Positions 1-10,746 of a stretch of 20,655 nucleotides of DNA are shown here, piece after piece (the first letter of the stretch is position 1; each line of letters starts with the position of its first letter). Source of the DNA: Perkinsus olseni (Eukaryota; Perkinsozoa; Perkinsida); NCBI GenBank assembly GCA_013115125.1, contig JABANN010000571.1:1-20655 (forward strand), in the 5' to 3' direction. A program made the translations under genes and the position numbers. The notes beneath the pieces are model-generated. The model saw only the letters and a program-made list of their open reading frames with translations. It was not told where the DNA came from and did no database searches.

Positions 1-1288
1 CATGCAACTGCACGCAGGATGATTGGCCATAGTTCCTCGCTGATCCGATTTAGTGACGGGATAATCCGCAGCCCTCCTGAGTATCTTAGTCTGGAGCGCA
101 TAGTTCCGTTTCTGTTCAAGAGAAGGCTCGTCTATAGGTGTGTATACTGCAGAGAAGGACCATCCGTATGGCGGCTATTCAAACAAGCTGGACTGCCCGA
201 TGCAGCATGACACTATTGCACTCATTGGACTCACGATGACGGAGTCCGTCAGACGAACACCGAATGAAAGAGGAGTGCCATGCGGAGACGTTGCCCTGAG
301 CATTCGTGACTTGGAAGTTATTGTTCGTGTGCCGATCGCCTGCATCAATAAAATTCATAATAGGGACTTTTTTTGGGAAGGGCGACTCACCTATAGGATC
401 GTGAATAGTAACGCGGGCCCTTAGGGTGCATTCACTCTCGTTCCCACCAAAATTGTCCGAATTTTTCCGATGGAGGATCAGGCGCGGCGAAGGACTTCCC
501 AGATGTTCTTATACCGCAAAAAGCCGAGGCGAGGAGACATTGTGGACTGAGACGCATGAAGATTCTGGATGAATCTGAGATCCCCGTCAGTTGGATGGTG
601 GGAAGCTATCGATGCCTTGCAGCCGATGGATGGGTCAGGGCCCTTTGCTGCCCTCAGCAGGAGCAGTGCTGTAGGGGGGATAGTGTCCCTCATCATTGCA
701 TTAAAAATGTCGGGAATAATATAATGGTGTCTCACAGCATCTAGATGCTGGAGTTGTCGTGTTGAGTCAATGGTCCATCGCATTTCGCCCATCAATTGAT
801 CCTTGCTTGCCAGATATGCGGCGATGAAGCCTGCATTTCTACTGCTTCTACGCATGGTGCATGATGAGAGTGCGACTGTAATTGTCATCATCCGATCAAT
901 CGCGCACTGACCGAATGAGTGTAGAGTCGGAGTTCATTGTTGAAAGCAGACCATTGATATCCCTCACGGCCGCTTTGGGTTTAAGCTGCCGTCCTCTCGC
1001 TCCGTGCGCCAATTTGGTTTCTGGCCTAAAGGTTCAGATTATTCTACCTACTTTTTCTCGCAGTATATACAGTCACCGAGTCGTTATGCTCGAGAATGAC
1101 GAGGGTTGGCCTAGAAAGGCACTCGTTCCTCAGCCACAGTCCACCGAGATCATATTAGCATAACATAAGAGTTGTCATGATGACAGTAAGGCACATTGGA
1201 AGCATCAGTTGGTGTCCGTGATGGCGATCTTCGCGGCCAACAGCATTACCCTAGGTGCCGTAGTTCGCTCAGGTTACTTGTTCGATGA
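1..1288. other. Left flank without a recognised gene
   Basis: I recognise no gene here. Short open frames exist: 140-424 (+, 94 codons), 882-1163 (+, 93 codons) and 478-891 (-, 137 codons). None shows a domain, a clear splice pattern or a plausible partner exon. The last part (about 1165-1288) is probably the 5' region of the gene that starts at 1289. A short palindrome, GACGGAGTCCGTC, lies near 240. Confidence 0.5.
478..891 (-). CDS. Hypothetical open reading frame, 137 codons
   Basis: This is the longest open frame in the left flank. It starts with two ATG codons at 891 and ends in TGA at 478. The predicted protein is basic and mixed in composition, with a middle stretch including HHYIIPDIFNAMM and an end rich in Arg and Leu. 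I see no signal peptide, membrane segment or known motif, and no splice sites joining it to other frames. It may be an exon of an unrecognised gene, a decayed gene or a chance frame. No function is proposed. Confidence 0.2.
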   Translation of the reverse strand: MMTITVALSSCTMRRSSRNAGFIAAYLASKDQLMGEMRWTIDSTRQLQHLDAVRHHYIIPDIFNAMMRDTIPPTALLLLRAAKGPDPSIGCKASIASHHPTDGDLRFIQNLHASQSTMSPRLGFLRYKNIWEVLRRA

Positions 1289-4200
1289 ATGACCCATTCT
1301 ACGGAGCTGGATCCAGTATTACAGCGTCTTCAAGGTGACTGGATTGGCCTGCCTACTACGGCTGCCATCAGGGTCGAGGGAAGAAAAGTTAATTTCAACG
1401 GCGTGCCGCTGTTGGGCCGACTTGTTCGACATTCTGATGGTCGAGTGTCCATCTCACAGTGGGTTGCCTACCCTGAGAAGGAGGACCGACCTGATGAGGA
1501 GTTGACCTGGTTCATCATCTCCAAGCAAGGCCCGGTGGAGAGTACGAGGTGGGTCCGGTCTCTGCCCCAGGCTGGACACGTTGATGAGCTCAGTAGAATG
1601 AAGAGGTCCAGCTCTTCGTTCCAGCTTCGCCAGCCAGGTGGAGGAAATGCAAGGGAGGTTGAGAATGCAAGAGTGGAGGTCAGGACATATTCTAGCGGCG
1701 TGACTGCCGGGGTGCCAGTATCACCAAATCGATGGACTCTGCGTGCGGAGAAGCTCGGGCGAGACATGACTTGGCTGAAGGATTTTGTGGAGAAGATACT
1801 GGTGTCGATCGGGGCGGCGACGAAGTTGGAGGACGTATCGCAGGCGGTGGTATCTTGCAGCGGCCTTGAGTTCATTATCTGGCGCTTGAGCGTTTCCATC
1901 AACCGTGTGAGGGAAAGCGGTAATGGTATCGAGGAGAAGGTTCGGGGGCCATACATCTCGGGGACCCTGTGGAGGCAGATGGATGGGCAGGTGGAGAGCG
2001 CAGCGTTGTTGCTCTGCTGGAAAGACGGCGTGTTCTCATGCAAGAAGTTGTGGGTTCAATCCCAGAAGAAGGATGGGAAGTTGTGTCTCCGCCTTCATCA
2101 TTATGAACTTTCGTCGTCCACCCTGCGAGAATGGCACCGCGGGGAGGCCTCACTGGAAGACGACTGCACCCTCAAAGTCATGCGGCCCACCCGTGAACTT
2201 GCCGAAGTCGTCCACACCAACGTTCAAGCTAACTCCTTCCATCTCGGGAGGTATCTGTCGGGTTTGGTCGATGACTGCCGTACGGTAGACCGGACGCGAT
2301 GGCTGCTGAGTCGGTGGTATCATGACCATGTCGCGGGCACTGGTGTCCATCTCGGCCTCTTCGATCGTTCGGGGTCCTTCCTCGGCGTATCTGAGGTTGA
2401 ACGACGACCTCTGCGTGATGAGGTTGTTGGCGTAGTTGAGTACTGGCTGACCAGAGATGCCTGCGGCAAGGGCCTAGCTCAGAGGATGTTTCAAGCCACT
2501 ATGAAGTATGCTGTGCAGGAGCTCGGTATCACAACCTTCCATCTTGACATCCACCCCGACAACACTACCTCAGCGGCGACCGCTATGAAGTCGGGTGGGA
2601 AACAGGCAAAGTCTCGCAAGGAGTCAAGAGGACAGGGCGGTCGATACGCTGTGACGAGCACTCAGACATTCGACGTTTTCAAGATAGACGCCCGAGGAAT
2701 GGGGCCTTTGTGTGGCAGCATAGAGGCGAGTAGAAGATTTTGGATGGGACCGTGGGTGGACAAAAGAGTGGCGACAGAGAGGGAGAAAATGAGGGAGCTG
2801 AAGAGGACGGTATTGCATATAGGTGAGGAGCTTGCCAAGGTGAGTGTACAAGGTGGTCAAAGATTCCCTGATCGCAGAATGAGGGCCCTCCCGCCACCGC
2901 GGCCCATTCGTGTGTATCAGGATGAGCGGGATTTCGAGAAGTTTGGCCTGAGTGTTAGCGACCGTCGCATGAGCACGGCCAGGGCGTTTATAGAGTGGCA
3001 GAGGGGCATCACTGAGGCTCAAACCCAGCTCTCCAGTGTAGGCTTCTAAGGGTCGGTGGCGTTGGTAATCGGCAGTCGTAGGTGGAGCGGAGGATCTCCA
3101 ACGACCAAGAGACCATCGACCGATTAACGATGAGAACGGAGAGGCTCAAGGAGAGCCAAGGAGAGCAGCTCCGTGAGATCGAGCAGGTGAGTCGATGCCT
3201 ACTGGGGTACGGTGACGGAGTCCACGATAGACCACATCTAGGCTTTCTGGGCTTCCATACTGGAGCAACTTATCATTTATTTTCTGCATTTCTAAATTCA
3301 TTTTCGACCACTAAGTATCTCACGCCGTAGTGGATATTTTCCGAGAAATTTGGAAATGAGAGAATGTCCATCAGGTAAAGAAGCCCAGAAGTGATCTCGC
3401 CGAATTGGAGCAGAAGAGGCTGATGGTGGAGGGTAATATTATCGAGCTGGAAAGGAGACTTTCGGCCTCAAAAGAGTGGCAGAAATCACTGAAGGCGATC
3501 GTGGATGCTCCGCGTAGCATACCTGAAGCAGATGGACCCTCTCGGCGCGCAGTGGTCGCTTTGGAGAGAGTAGAGTCTCGGCGAGCAGCGCTGGTGGAAG
3601 CACGGCAGGAAGGGGAGGAGCAGTCCGTAAAATTGGCGAATTATGATAAACTCCGCTCCGCTGCGAAGCTCGTCGAGAAGCTGACTGCCGCATCTTCGGT
3701 GTCTTTCGATTGCAAATATCGGGCCGACAGTCGGGCCCGCGCTGTCAGTGCGGACAGGACGAGCTCGACCCGAGCCGGGCGGGGCAGCTCTGTACGGCGC
3801 ACGAGAAGCGCAGAGCGGCAGTGGTATTACCCTGATGTCCCTCATCCTAGGACCCTTGGGGACTGGTACTATTCACTTGGCATCCCAGTGGTTGGGGACA
3901 ACGTTCTCGTCTCGTGCTTGCAGCGAGGGTTCAGCTCAGCCGACAACGAGTTTTGGTTGGTACTGGTAGTTAGCTCGTATCAACAGGCCTGCCAAGGCCG
4001 CCGTCGGGTGTGGTTGGAGTTCCTGAGGGAGATCCATGCCGGAAAAGTGCCAGGAAAGCAACTTCGGTGCTCGGTCCTGGACCTCAGTACCGCCGGCCAT
4101 GAGAGTCGAGAGAAGCTAGCATCGTGGCTGGATCTTGGCCTCTTCGACCTTCCACAGCTCCGCCTGCTGCGTGGCCAGGATCGCTTCGTCTACACTGGCG

Positions 4201-4304
4201 AGGCTGAGGTTGAGGCAGTATGTCGTTTCCTCGACCACTTGCCACCCCCAGTGAGTGTCGAGATACCCCCGCCATCCAAAGGGAAAACAATCGGTCGCTT
4301 CTGA
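1289..4304 (+). CDS. GNAT acetyltransferase / coiled-coil / thioredoxin-like multidomain protein
   Basis: My model joins 1289-3037, 3082-3186 and 3375-4304. The introns (44 and 188 bases, both GT-AG, phase 0) keep one frame and give about 927 residues. Residues 1-300 are unassigned. Residues about 305-435 look like a RimJ/RimL-type GNAT acyl-CoA N-acetyltransferase: the strand EVVGVVEYWL is followed by the acetyl-CoA loop DACGKGLAQRMF and by HPDNTTSAATAMKSGG, matching the usual N-x-x-S-x-x-x-x-x-K-x-G end. From about residue 560 a long charged heptad region predicts a coiled coil. A basic Ser/Arg linker follows. The last 150 residues resemble a thioredoxin fold without the CxxC pair: a hydrophobic strand FWLVLVVSSYQQAC, then LPQLRLLRGQDRFVYTG with a likely cis-proline. 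The acetylation substrate cannot be told. The ATG at 1289 is the first in the frame. The 1749-base first exon is unusually long here and might hide an intron, and two genes could have been merged. Confidence 0.6.
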
Positions 4305-4777
4305 CGAACCATGCTCGTGGCGTCGCCGTCGCCGTCGGCAGAGTCCCTTGACTGGGCGATGTACACTTCTGCTGTTGCTGCTCTTGCCGGGACTCTCCTC
4401 ACCTGCTGCTCTCTGGGCGTGTATTATTAGCGCTCCTCGTAGAATTTGTCACATATGGTACCGACTTTTGTTCACTTAAGAAAAAAGAAATACCCACCTG
4501 CATGAAACACGCTGTAGCATCGCCCTTATCGTCGATTAATAGGTAAGAAGCCGGCTTGTGTTTGTAGTATAACAATGACCAAGCATAATAGAGCAAGAGT
4601 CTTCACCCTAGCCGACCCGATAGTTGAGTGAGCTCCTGTTTACTTCTATATGGCTGTTTCAACGAACCATTCGACCTGTACCAAGGACCCAGCAACTACC
4701 TCCAAGAACACAGAATGCGTTAGAGTTGTAAGCCAGGCCACCGACCCGGTCCCTGCGTAACCACGCGCTGGGGCTGT
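4305..4777. other. Intergenic region between GNAT-fusion gene and kinesin gene
   Basis: These 473 bases hold the 3' end of the upstream gene and the 5' region of the kinesin gene. I see no gene, tRNA or repeat. Stops lie in frame just before the kinesin ATG (TAA at 4758-4760), which supports that start. A leucine-codon run (CTGCTGTTGCTG...) near 4370 lies in a short frame and looks like chance. Confidence 0.5.
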
Positions 4778-7700
4778 ATGGCACAAGATGGTGATGATCT
4801 GCAGGTGATCCGCTGCCGGCCTATGTCCGAGCAAGAGCTCGCGGATGGTCGCACGCAGACGGTGGAGATGGACTCGGCGTACCACTTGGTTACTGTGTAC
4901 AAGCCCACTGCAGCGGTGAGTGACTGAAAGCACTCGGTGATCTATGGGCGGTTATCAGGGCCAGAGCGAGAACCGAGAAATAGCGAAAGAGTTCACCTTC
5001 GATGCTGTTTATCCACCAGCATCAAGGCAGTCCCAGATCTATGAGGAAGCGGCCTACCCTATTGTTGAAAACGTCCTTGAAGGATACAACGGCAAGGAGC
5101 TTCGATCATCATCCTCTGCCGCGATCGATGTTTGTAGGGACGATATTCGCCTATGGACAGACGGGTACAGGGAAGACGCACACCATGGTGGGCCCTACTG
5201 GGGGCAAGAAGAGTAGGTCGGGCAGGAAGGCACTGCCGTTGTTGTCGGCTGGTGCTGCTCAGCCGATCAGCACGGTATGATACCGCGGGCTTTCGAGCAT
5301 TTGTTCAAGAGCATCGATGAAAGCGGCGGACAGGAAATAAGTTACTTGGTCCGAGCTAGCTTTCTGGAGATTTACAACGAGGAGATCCGCGACCTGTTGT
5401 CGAAGAACCCCAAAGAGAAGTTGGAGCTCAAGGACAATCCGGTGAGAAGATTAAAGCCCTGCTCGTGGTGGTGGAGGAGCATCATTTAAAGCAGGACACC
5501 GGTGTCTACGTGAAGGACCTACAGGCCTTTGTTGTCAAGGGCGTTGACGAAATGCGCCAGGTTAGTGTCCCTCTCGTTGCACCCTCAAGCGGTTCGACTG
5601 AGGTCTGAGCAGGTGATGGCAGCTGGGCAAAGGAACAGGTCGGTGGGCGCGACTCTGATGAACGTCGAGTCTAGTAGATCGCACTCGATCTTCACTATCA
5701 CCGTAGAGACTGCGGAGATGAGAGCGGACGGTCAGGGGCACATACGGTGAGCCGCAACTAAATCGATTGCATGTGACGGCCGCCGCGTCCTTGTCTCTCA
5801 ATGTAAGTGTCTGCGTTGGGTGTCAGGGTAGGAAAGCTGAATATGGTTGATCTAGCGGGCTCGGAAAGGCAGTCTAAGACCGGCTCAACAGGTAAGGACG
5901 GGCTTCGGTGGATGTCGCCATCACTGTGCGCTCAGGCGATACGCTTAAGGAGGCGACGAAGATCAACCTATCGCTATCGGCCCTCGGAAACGTCATCTCG
6001 GCTCTTGTGGACAGTCGGTCTACCTTCGTACCGTACAGGGACTCCAAGCTCACTCGACTGCTGCAAGTGAGCGCGTGCAGTGACTCATCTCTCTGGGCAT
6101 ACCTTTTTCGTAGGACTCCCTGGGTGGCAACACTAAGACTGTGATGGTGGCTAATATAGGTCCAGCGGACTACAATTACGACGAAACGCTCTCAACCTTG
6201 AGGCGCGAAGCAGCGGCTGCTGTATTATTCCATTCGGACTGGTTCCGGTAGGTACGCTCACCGGGCTAAATCTATCAAGAACAAGCCACGCATTAACGAG
6301 GATCCCAAGGACGCCATGATAAGGGAGTTCCAGGAGGAGATATGTAACCTGTCACTGCGCCACGCGTATTCCAAGTACAACGACGAAATCTCGTGGTGAT
6401 CATCATCGCTGTGCGTCGATCGTGGCGACCACTCACTATGTATTCGGTTGGTCGTTGGAAGAGCTTGAGACCTGAGTGAGCGGCGTGTCTTACTGGGACG
6501 AGTATCGGAGATTCGTTTTTGGTGGTCACACGGTGGAGCCTGCTGTATATCCTGTTCAGCGCGACTAAAGTCGCAGCTGGCGGTGCAGTCTGGCATGATG
6601 GCCGAGGGCGGTGGTTCAATCCCTCGCGAAGTAACCGTCGAAAAGGTCGTCGAGAAGGTGGGGATTTTCTGCTTACTATTGTGCTGGTTAGTTGGTGTCT
6701 CGTCCGACCATCGGCTGTCAGTCAGGTCGTTCATGTCCAAGGGCCGAGCGAGAAAGAGATCGAACAGATCAAGCATAACATGGCTAAGGAGCAGCAGGAG
6801 GTCCACAAGAAGTTTGAAGAGTGAGCCCTTGGCACTGCCTCCCTCCTGAGTTATGGCGCTGATGGCTAGAGAGCGGCAAAAGATTTTGGCGGAAAAGACA
6901 AGGACGGAGCAAGAGCGGCAAAGCTTGCTGTCCGAGCTCCAGCGGAAAGAGGTGAGACTTTTGGGTTTCTAGTTGATTGTGGCCAGGAAACAACCACTCG
7001 TGTGCATCCGCAAGCTTGATAGTCGTAGTTCTTGGTTTCTTTAGGAGCAAGGAGAGAAGCAGCGGCAGCAGCAGGTGCAGTTGTTGGATAAATTGAAGCA
7101 GATGGAGGACAAGATGTTGATGGGAACAAAAGTAACTCGTACGAGCTCACTGCTCCCGTCCTGTGAGCACAGCAGCGTCTTCTTGCTCCACCGGATCCGA
7201 CCCGATGACTAAGATCTGGCGCCGCCCATCTTGCAGCCGGGAGGTGGTCATCCTCGCACCACTAGCATAAGCTTTTCTAGTTCTGGCTCCTAGGGTCCCC
7301 TTAGCTCTCTGAGCGGCTAATTTCTCTGTTAGGCTTCTGGCTTCTTACGGTCGGTTTTGCCTGAACTCAGGTTATTCAGCAGGCAGCAGTTCAGGAAAAA
7401 GAGTTGAAGAAAGCAAGACGAGCTCTCGAGAAAAAGAAAGAGGACGAGGAACGAATTCGCGCCAAAGTCCAACGCGGGGCTGGTGGATGAAACTCGACGC
7501 TGGCGGACTGCTGTTTCTGAGACCCGTAGCTTCAGGTAAGAGAACAAGAGGAGGAGCGCCTTCTTCTAGCAGAGAAGTACGAGGCTAAGGATGGTCAAGT
7601 TCTCAAGCTCACAAACAAAGTGAGATCTGCCACCTCGCTGAAGTCTCACAGGCCGTCTGTCGTTTCCAGTTGGAGAAGCTCTGGCATAAGTATAAGAACG

Positions 7701-8427
7701 CTAGCGCAGAGGTCGATGACCTGCAGAGGTAGGGATGTGCTTTCCTGCAGCGAGAACTCCCTAAGCAAAGTGTGGTCGTTCATGACTCAGGGAATTTCAA
7801 CAGGAGAGAGAAGATATGTTGGAGTCCATTCGAGCGTTAAGCAAGGAGCTCAAGCTCAAGTCCCTCGTGATCGACTATTTCATCCCTCCAGACGAGTACG
7901 TTTCGCTGCATCCGAAACACGCCGGTGGTGAACTCAGTTCACTGAACTGAAGAGCGTCTCAACCGAGAGTGCTTGTTAGGTACCAAAGAATAGTAGATCG
8001 TGCTCAGTATGATCAAGTGGAGGATTCTTGGGAGATCAGCCACATGGAGATAGCTGGCAATGCCCAATCGAAGCGGCCTGGATCGGCTCTCGGGTTCAAA
8101 CGACCGACGGCAGAGTTCACGCGGGTTGCTCGGCAGCACTCGGCTGACCCTAGGTGAGCTTCGCGATTTCGCTCTCGCGGCAGTTGGATTTGAACGCCTT
8201 CGTCTTTTAGATTCCGAAGCGAGGGAATCCTGCAGACCGACTTGTTGGCCACTGAACGGCTCACACAAGCTGGCGAAGTCGACCCTTCCCAACCGATGAA
8301 CAATGAAGTGCTGAGCGCCATACGGAGTGGTGAGGAGGGAGCCCGTTCCTCCTCATTGCCTTGTACTTGCCTGCCAGGCCTCGACGAGAACGACTATGTC
8401 CCCAATGCGAGCGTCTATTTCTCGTGA
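4778..8427 (+). CDS. Kinesin-2 family motor subunit (KIF3/FLA10-like)
   Basis: Plus-end microtubule motor; kinesin-2 drives anterograde intraflagellar transport. My 21-exon model: 4778-4915, 4959-5091, 5138-5212, 5263-5441, 5495-5560, 5613-5746, 5827-5891, 5936-6066, 6114-6202, 6252-6343, 6560-6657, 6726-6820, 6870-6951, 7045-7131, 7371-7466, 7536-7619, 7670-7728, 7791-7895, 7980-8153, 8211-8329, 8378-8427. It stays open throughout and gives about 716 residues, the usual size. Visible motifs: RCRP near residue 12, P-loop GQTGTGKT (97-104), switch I SSRSH (217-221), switch II DLAGSE (250-255), [11 protein letters not shown], and the neck INEDPKDA that marks kinesin-2. A Lys/Glu/Gln-rich stalk coiled coil (about 395-590) is followed by the tail [11 protein letters not shown], typical of the family. 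Introns are 43-93 bases except two of 216 and 239. Two have GC donors. The first strand (LQVIRCRP) is a residue or two shorter than usual, so the extreme N-terminus is less sure. KIF3A or KIF3B type cannot be decided. Confidence 0.94.
5092..5137 (+). other. GC-AG intron 2 of the kinesin-2 gene
   Basis: The intron splits the nearly invariant stretch [18 protein letters not shown] of the motor domain, so the junction is fixed. Only removal of bases 5092-5137, with donor GCAAGG and acceptor TTTGTAG, restores the glycine and threonine codons. No GT donor can do this. It is phase 1 and 46 bases long. Confidence 0.88.
6203..6251 (+). other. GC-AG intron 9 of the kinesin-2 gene
   Basis: The intron lies between ETLSTLR and [11 protein letters not shown], a highly conserved end of the kinesin motor core. 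Exon continuity requires the donor GCGCGA at 6203 and the acceptor GGTAG ending at 6251. The only nearby GT would leave a 30-base intron and add non-conserved residues. It is phase 2 and 49 bases long. Confidence 0.85.
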
Positions 8428-8844
8428 GCGAGCCGTGGTTGATACTACTCGGAGCTTCCTCGTCATCAGATACGCCGAAGTGACCGCTGAACGGCCCCGA
8501 TCGGCGAATCGGTCCGCACCTCGGCCACAGAGTGGCACACGTCGCCCTGGTTGGTACCTTTGCGTCTTTTTTTGGTGGCCTGGTCACATCCTCAGGCACG
8601 GCAAGTCGCCACGGGAGGACAGGGGTTCTTAGATGACATGCTTTAGGGGGCCATGACGCGTCTCAGATGATTAGTGTCCATTCGAGAGGTTACATTGTAG
8701 TTGAGTTAGGACTATGCCGGGTGCCGGGGTCGAACCTGGGTGTCAGGCCTCTGCATGCAAGATGCCTGAAACCGTTTCGCAATCGCGCCCCAGTGATTAT
8801 AACTGATGGCTGCGTTCAATACTCTCAGCAATGAGTAGAAGAGT
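8428..8844. other. Intergenic region between kinesin and kelch genes
   Basis: These 417 bases separate two genes on the same strand. Apart from a tRNA-like element at 8714-8793 on the - strand, I see no gene. A T-rich stretch (CTTTTTTTGG) lies near 8565-8578. Confidence 0.5.
8714..8793 (-). pseudogene. Decayed tRNA or tRNA-derived element
   Basis: On the - strand there is a good B box, GGTTCGACCCC (plus-strand 8726-8736), and an A-box-like TTGCGAAACGG upstream of it, at a tRNA-like distance. This is the internal RNA polymerase III promoter arrangement. However, the acceptor ends do not pair, the T stem has mismatches, and no 7-base anticodon loop with a U before the anticodon can be folded. 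No T run follows. It is most likely a tRNA pseudogene or the head of a SINE. A tRNA with an odd intron is a less likely alternative. Confidence 0.4.
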
Positions 8845-10746
8845 ATGGTTAGATTCCTCAGTATTGTTTGTGGACTCTTTGACATGGCCCGGAGAACATC
8901 ATCTGATTCCGAGCTCGTCGCCCGTCAACACTGGGAGTCCCTCGCCTGGACTGAGTACGACATGGACACGAAGTTGAACGTGTTGAAGCAAGTTCTACCA
9001 GCGGACGTTGTCGAAGGCACCGTTGCAAGGTCGCCGAGAACTACTTGTTCCGTGTCCGGCATCTTTCCTTTGGCTCAGGTTCTTCTATCACAGTGAAGCT
9101 GTCCCCCACGTGTTGGTTATGGGTGGACGATCGAACCAGTTCACCTACCACGATGAATCCGTCCTCTTTGACACTTTCAACGAGCGATGGGTATTCTCTG
9201 CTCCTATCCTCGAGAGGCCAACCGTCCCTTTCAGATGTCCGCTGGTCCTCTTCCTGAGGGGTTCAGTCGAGTCGGGGCTGGCTCCGCTACGCTGCTAGAT
9301 GGACGCATCCTTCTGGTCGGCGGTTACACGGACAGTGTTACTAGCCCTACCGACAGATGCGACATGTATGCTTGTCAAATACACAGTTCTCGGTAGAGCT
9401 TTCTCCTCAGATACGATCCCGAGACGGGCATGTGGTCTCCTGCGGCGCCGTTGTCCCTTGGTCGTTTCGGCCTCGGCGTGGCCACCATCGCTAACGGGTT
9501 CGTGTATGTCCGAGAGATGAAGCTGAGCTGAGCGTATCGAGGTATCCTGTAGATACGCTGTTGGTGGCAACACAGGACTGCATGGTCCGACATCTGTTGT
9601 GGAGTATTACGATCCCGAAGGGGATGTTTGGCTACCCGCTCCGCCACACCACCAGTTACCCTATCCGACGGCGGGAGGGCGCCTTGTGGCGTCTCATGGA
9701 GGAGCGATGTGAGTGGCATTTAATGTCAGGCAATCTGGGTAGACGATGCTCTTCAGGTTGCACGTAGTTGGGGGTTGCAGTGACACCTTCACGGCTTCGG
9801 AGAACGTCCTTACTTTGGACTTGGTTGCAGATTTCGAACACTTGGAAAAATTCCGCAGTCGGACGCCGGTGCCATGGCGGTGCTTCGGCCATCACGCTTC
9901 GTCTCAGGATCTGGCGTGAATCTTCCGCCCGTGACCGGCCGATGGACTGTCACTCACGAACTCAGAAGCCGGCGTGCTGCCGCTGCTGTCTGTGTGGACG
10001 ACGATGATAACCTGTGAGTTACCCTCCCTATTCTGTGTTGAGCAGGATTACTGTAGGATTGTTTCTGGTGGATTCACCGAGCCAGGCAGTGTCGAGCGGG
10101 AGCTTTCTACCGTAGAGGTTATCAACTTGAAGGACATTGAGGCTCAATCTCGCATTGTTGGTGACATGGCACACAAACGAGGGGGATGTGAGTTCAGCGG
10201 GTTACTTCTAGTTTCGTCCCTGTGCTGATTTGCTCTCCTCAGGCGTTTCTGTTCATGTTCCGGGCATCGGTGCTGTCGTCGTTGGAGGCGAAAGCACCTT
10301 ACATGGGTCTCCGTGTCGTGTGCCTCCTTCTCCCGATTTATTTGTCAACCACGAAGAAGAAGATTTGTGTCGCATGGGCAGCCCACCTCGGCCACCGTCC
10401 CCCAGAAGCCAGTCGAGAACAACGTTGCAGGTGAGTTTGTTTTCATTCGCTTCCATATGGCTCTTCATTCCTTAGAATGAACCTTTCACGCCTGTCCCTA
10501 ATCGTCAAAGGCCCCGTAATGACAATGCCGATGACATCGTCTCACCCGTGGTACTTCCCACGTCTGAGGTGCGCTCGCTAGTATCTCTTGTCCTGCGATG
10601 AGATGGACTGTCAGATCGTGGGAGTCGGCAAGTGGTCCGTGCTGCCGCTCATGCCCGAAGAGCGTACTGCTGCAGCTGTTGCGGTCGTTTGGAAGTTGCC
10701 GAGGGGCTTCTTCTACAAACCGCTGGTAGATTTGCTCACCGTATAA
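8845..10746 (+). CDS. Kelch-repeat beta-propeller protein
   Basis: My 11-exon model: 8845-9029, 9079-9190, 9235-9365, 9411-9503, 9553-9708, 9757-9857, 9908-10013, 10057-10187, 10243-10430, 10476-10568, 10615-10746. It stays open to TAA and gives about 475 residues. All ten introns are GT-AG and 43-55 bases long. Kelch blades are clear from the double glycines followed by Tyr/Trp-containing strands: VLVMGGRSN, RILLVGGYTDS with DIYDPETGMW, FVYAVGGNTG with VEYYDPEGDVW, MLHVVGGCSD, LIVSGGFTEPG and AVVVGGEST. About six blades fit one propeller, a protein-binding scaffold. A Pro/Ser/Arg-rich disordered stretch (PPRPPSPRSQSR) interrupts the C-terminal part. No BTB, F-box or other partner domain is visible, so the pathway is unknown. 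The start is uncertain: ATG 8845 has a good context (A at -3, G at +4), but ATG 8884 in the same frame is possible. Confidence 0.86.

Noticed and set aside
1468-2043. A 191-codon open frame on the - strand inside the GNAT-fusion gene
   Set aside because: It is antisense to the long coding exon, is Ser/Thr/Pro-rich as expected of a shadow, and has no motif.
2836-2880. A possible intron starting GTGAGT within the first exon of the GNAT-fusion gene
   Set aside because: The nearby acceptors would shift the frame into an early stop, while the unspliced frame stays open into the coiled coil.
5213-5270. A third GC-AG intron in the kinesin gene (5230-5270)
   Set aside because: A GT-AG intron at 5213-5262 joins the same exons in phase 1 with a better acceptor, so the GC donor is not needed.
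7896-7979. A GC-AG intron near the kinesin tail (donor at 7905)
   Set aside because: A GT donor at 7896 restores the tail as [16 protein letters not shown], which fits the family better.
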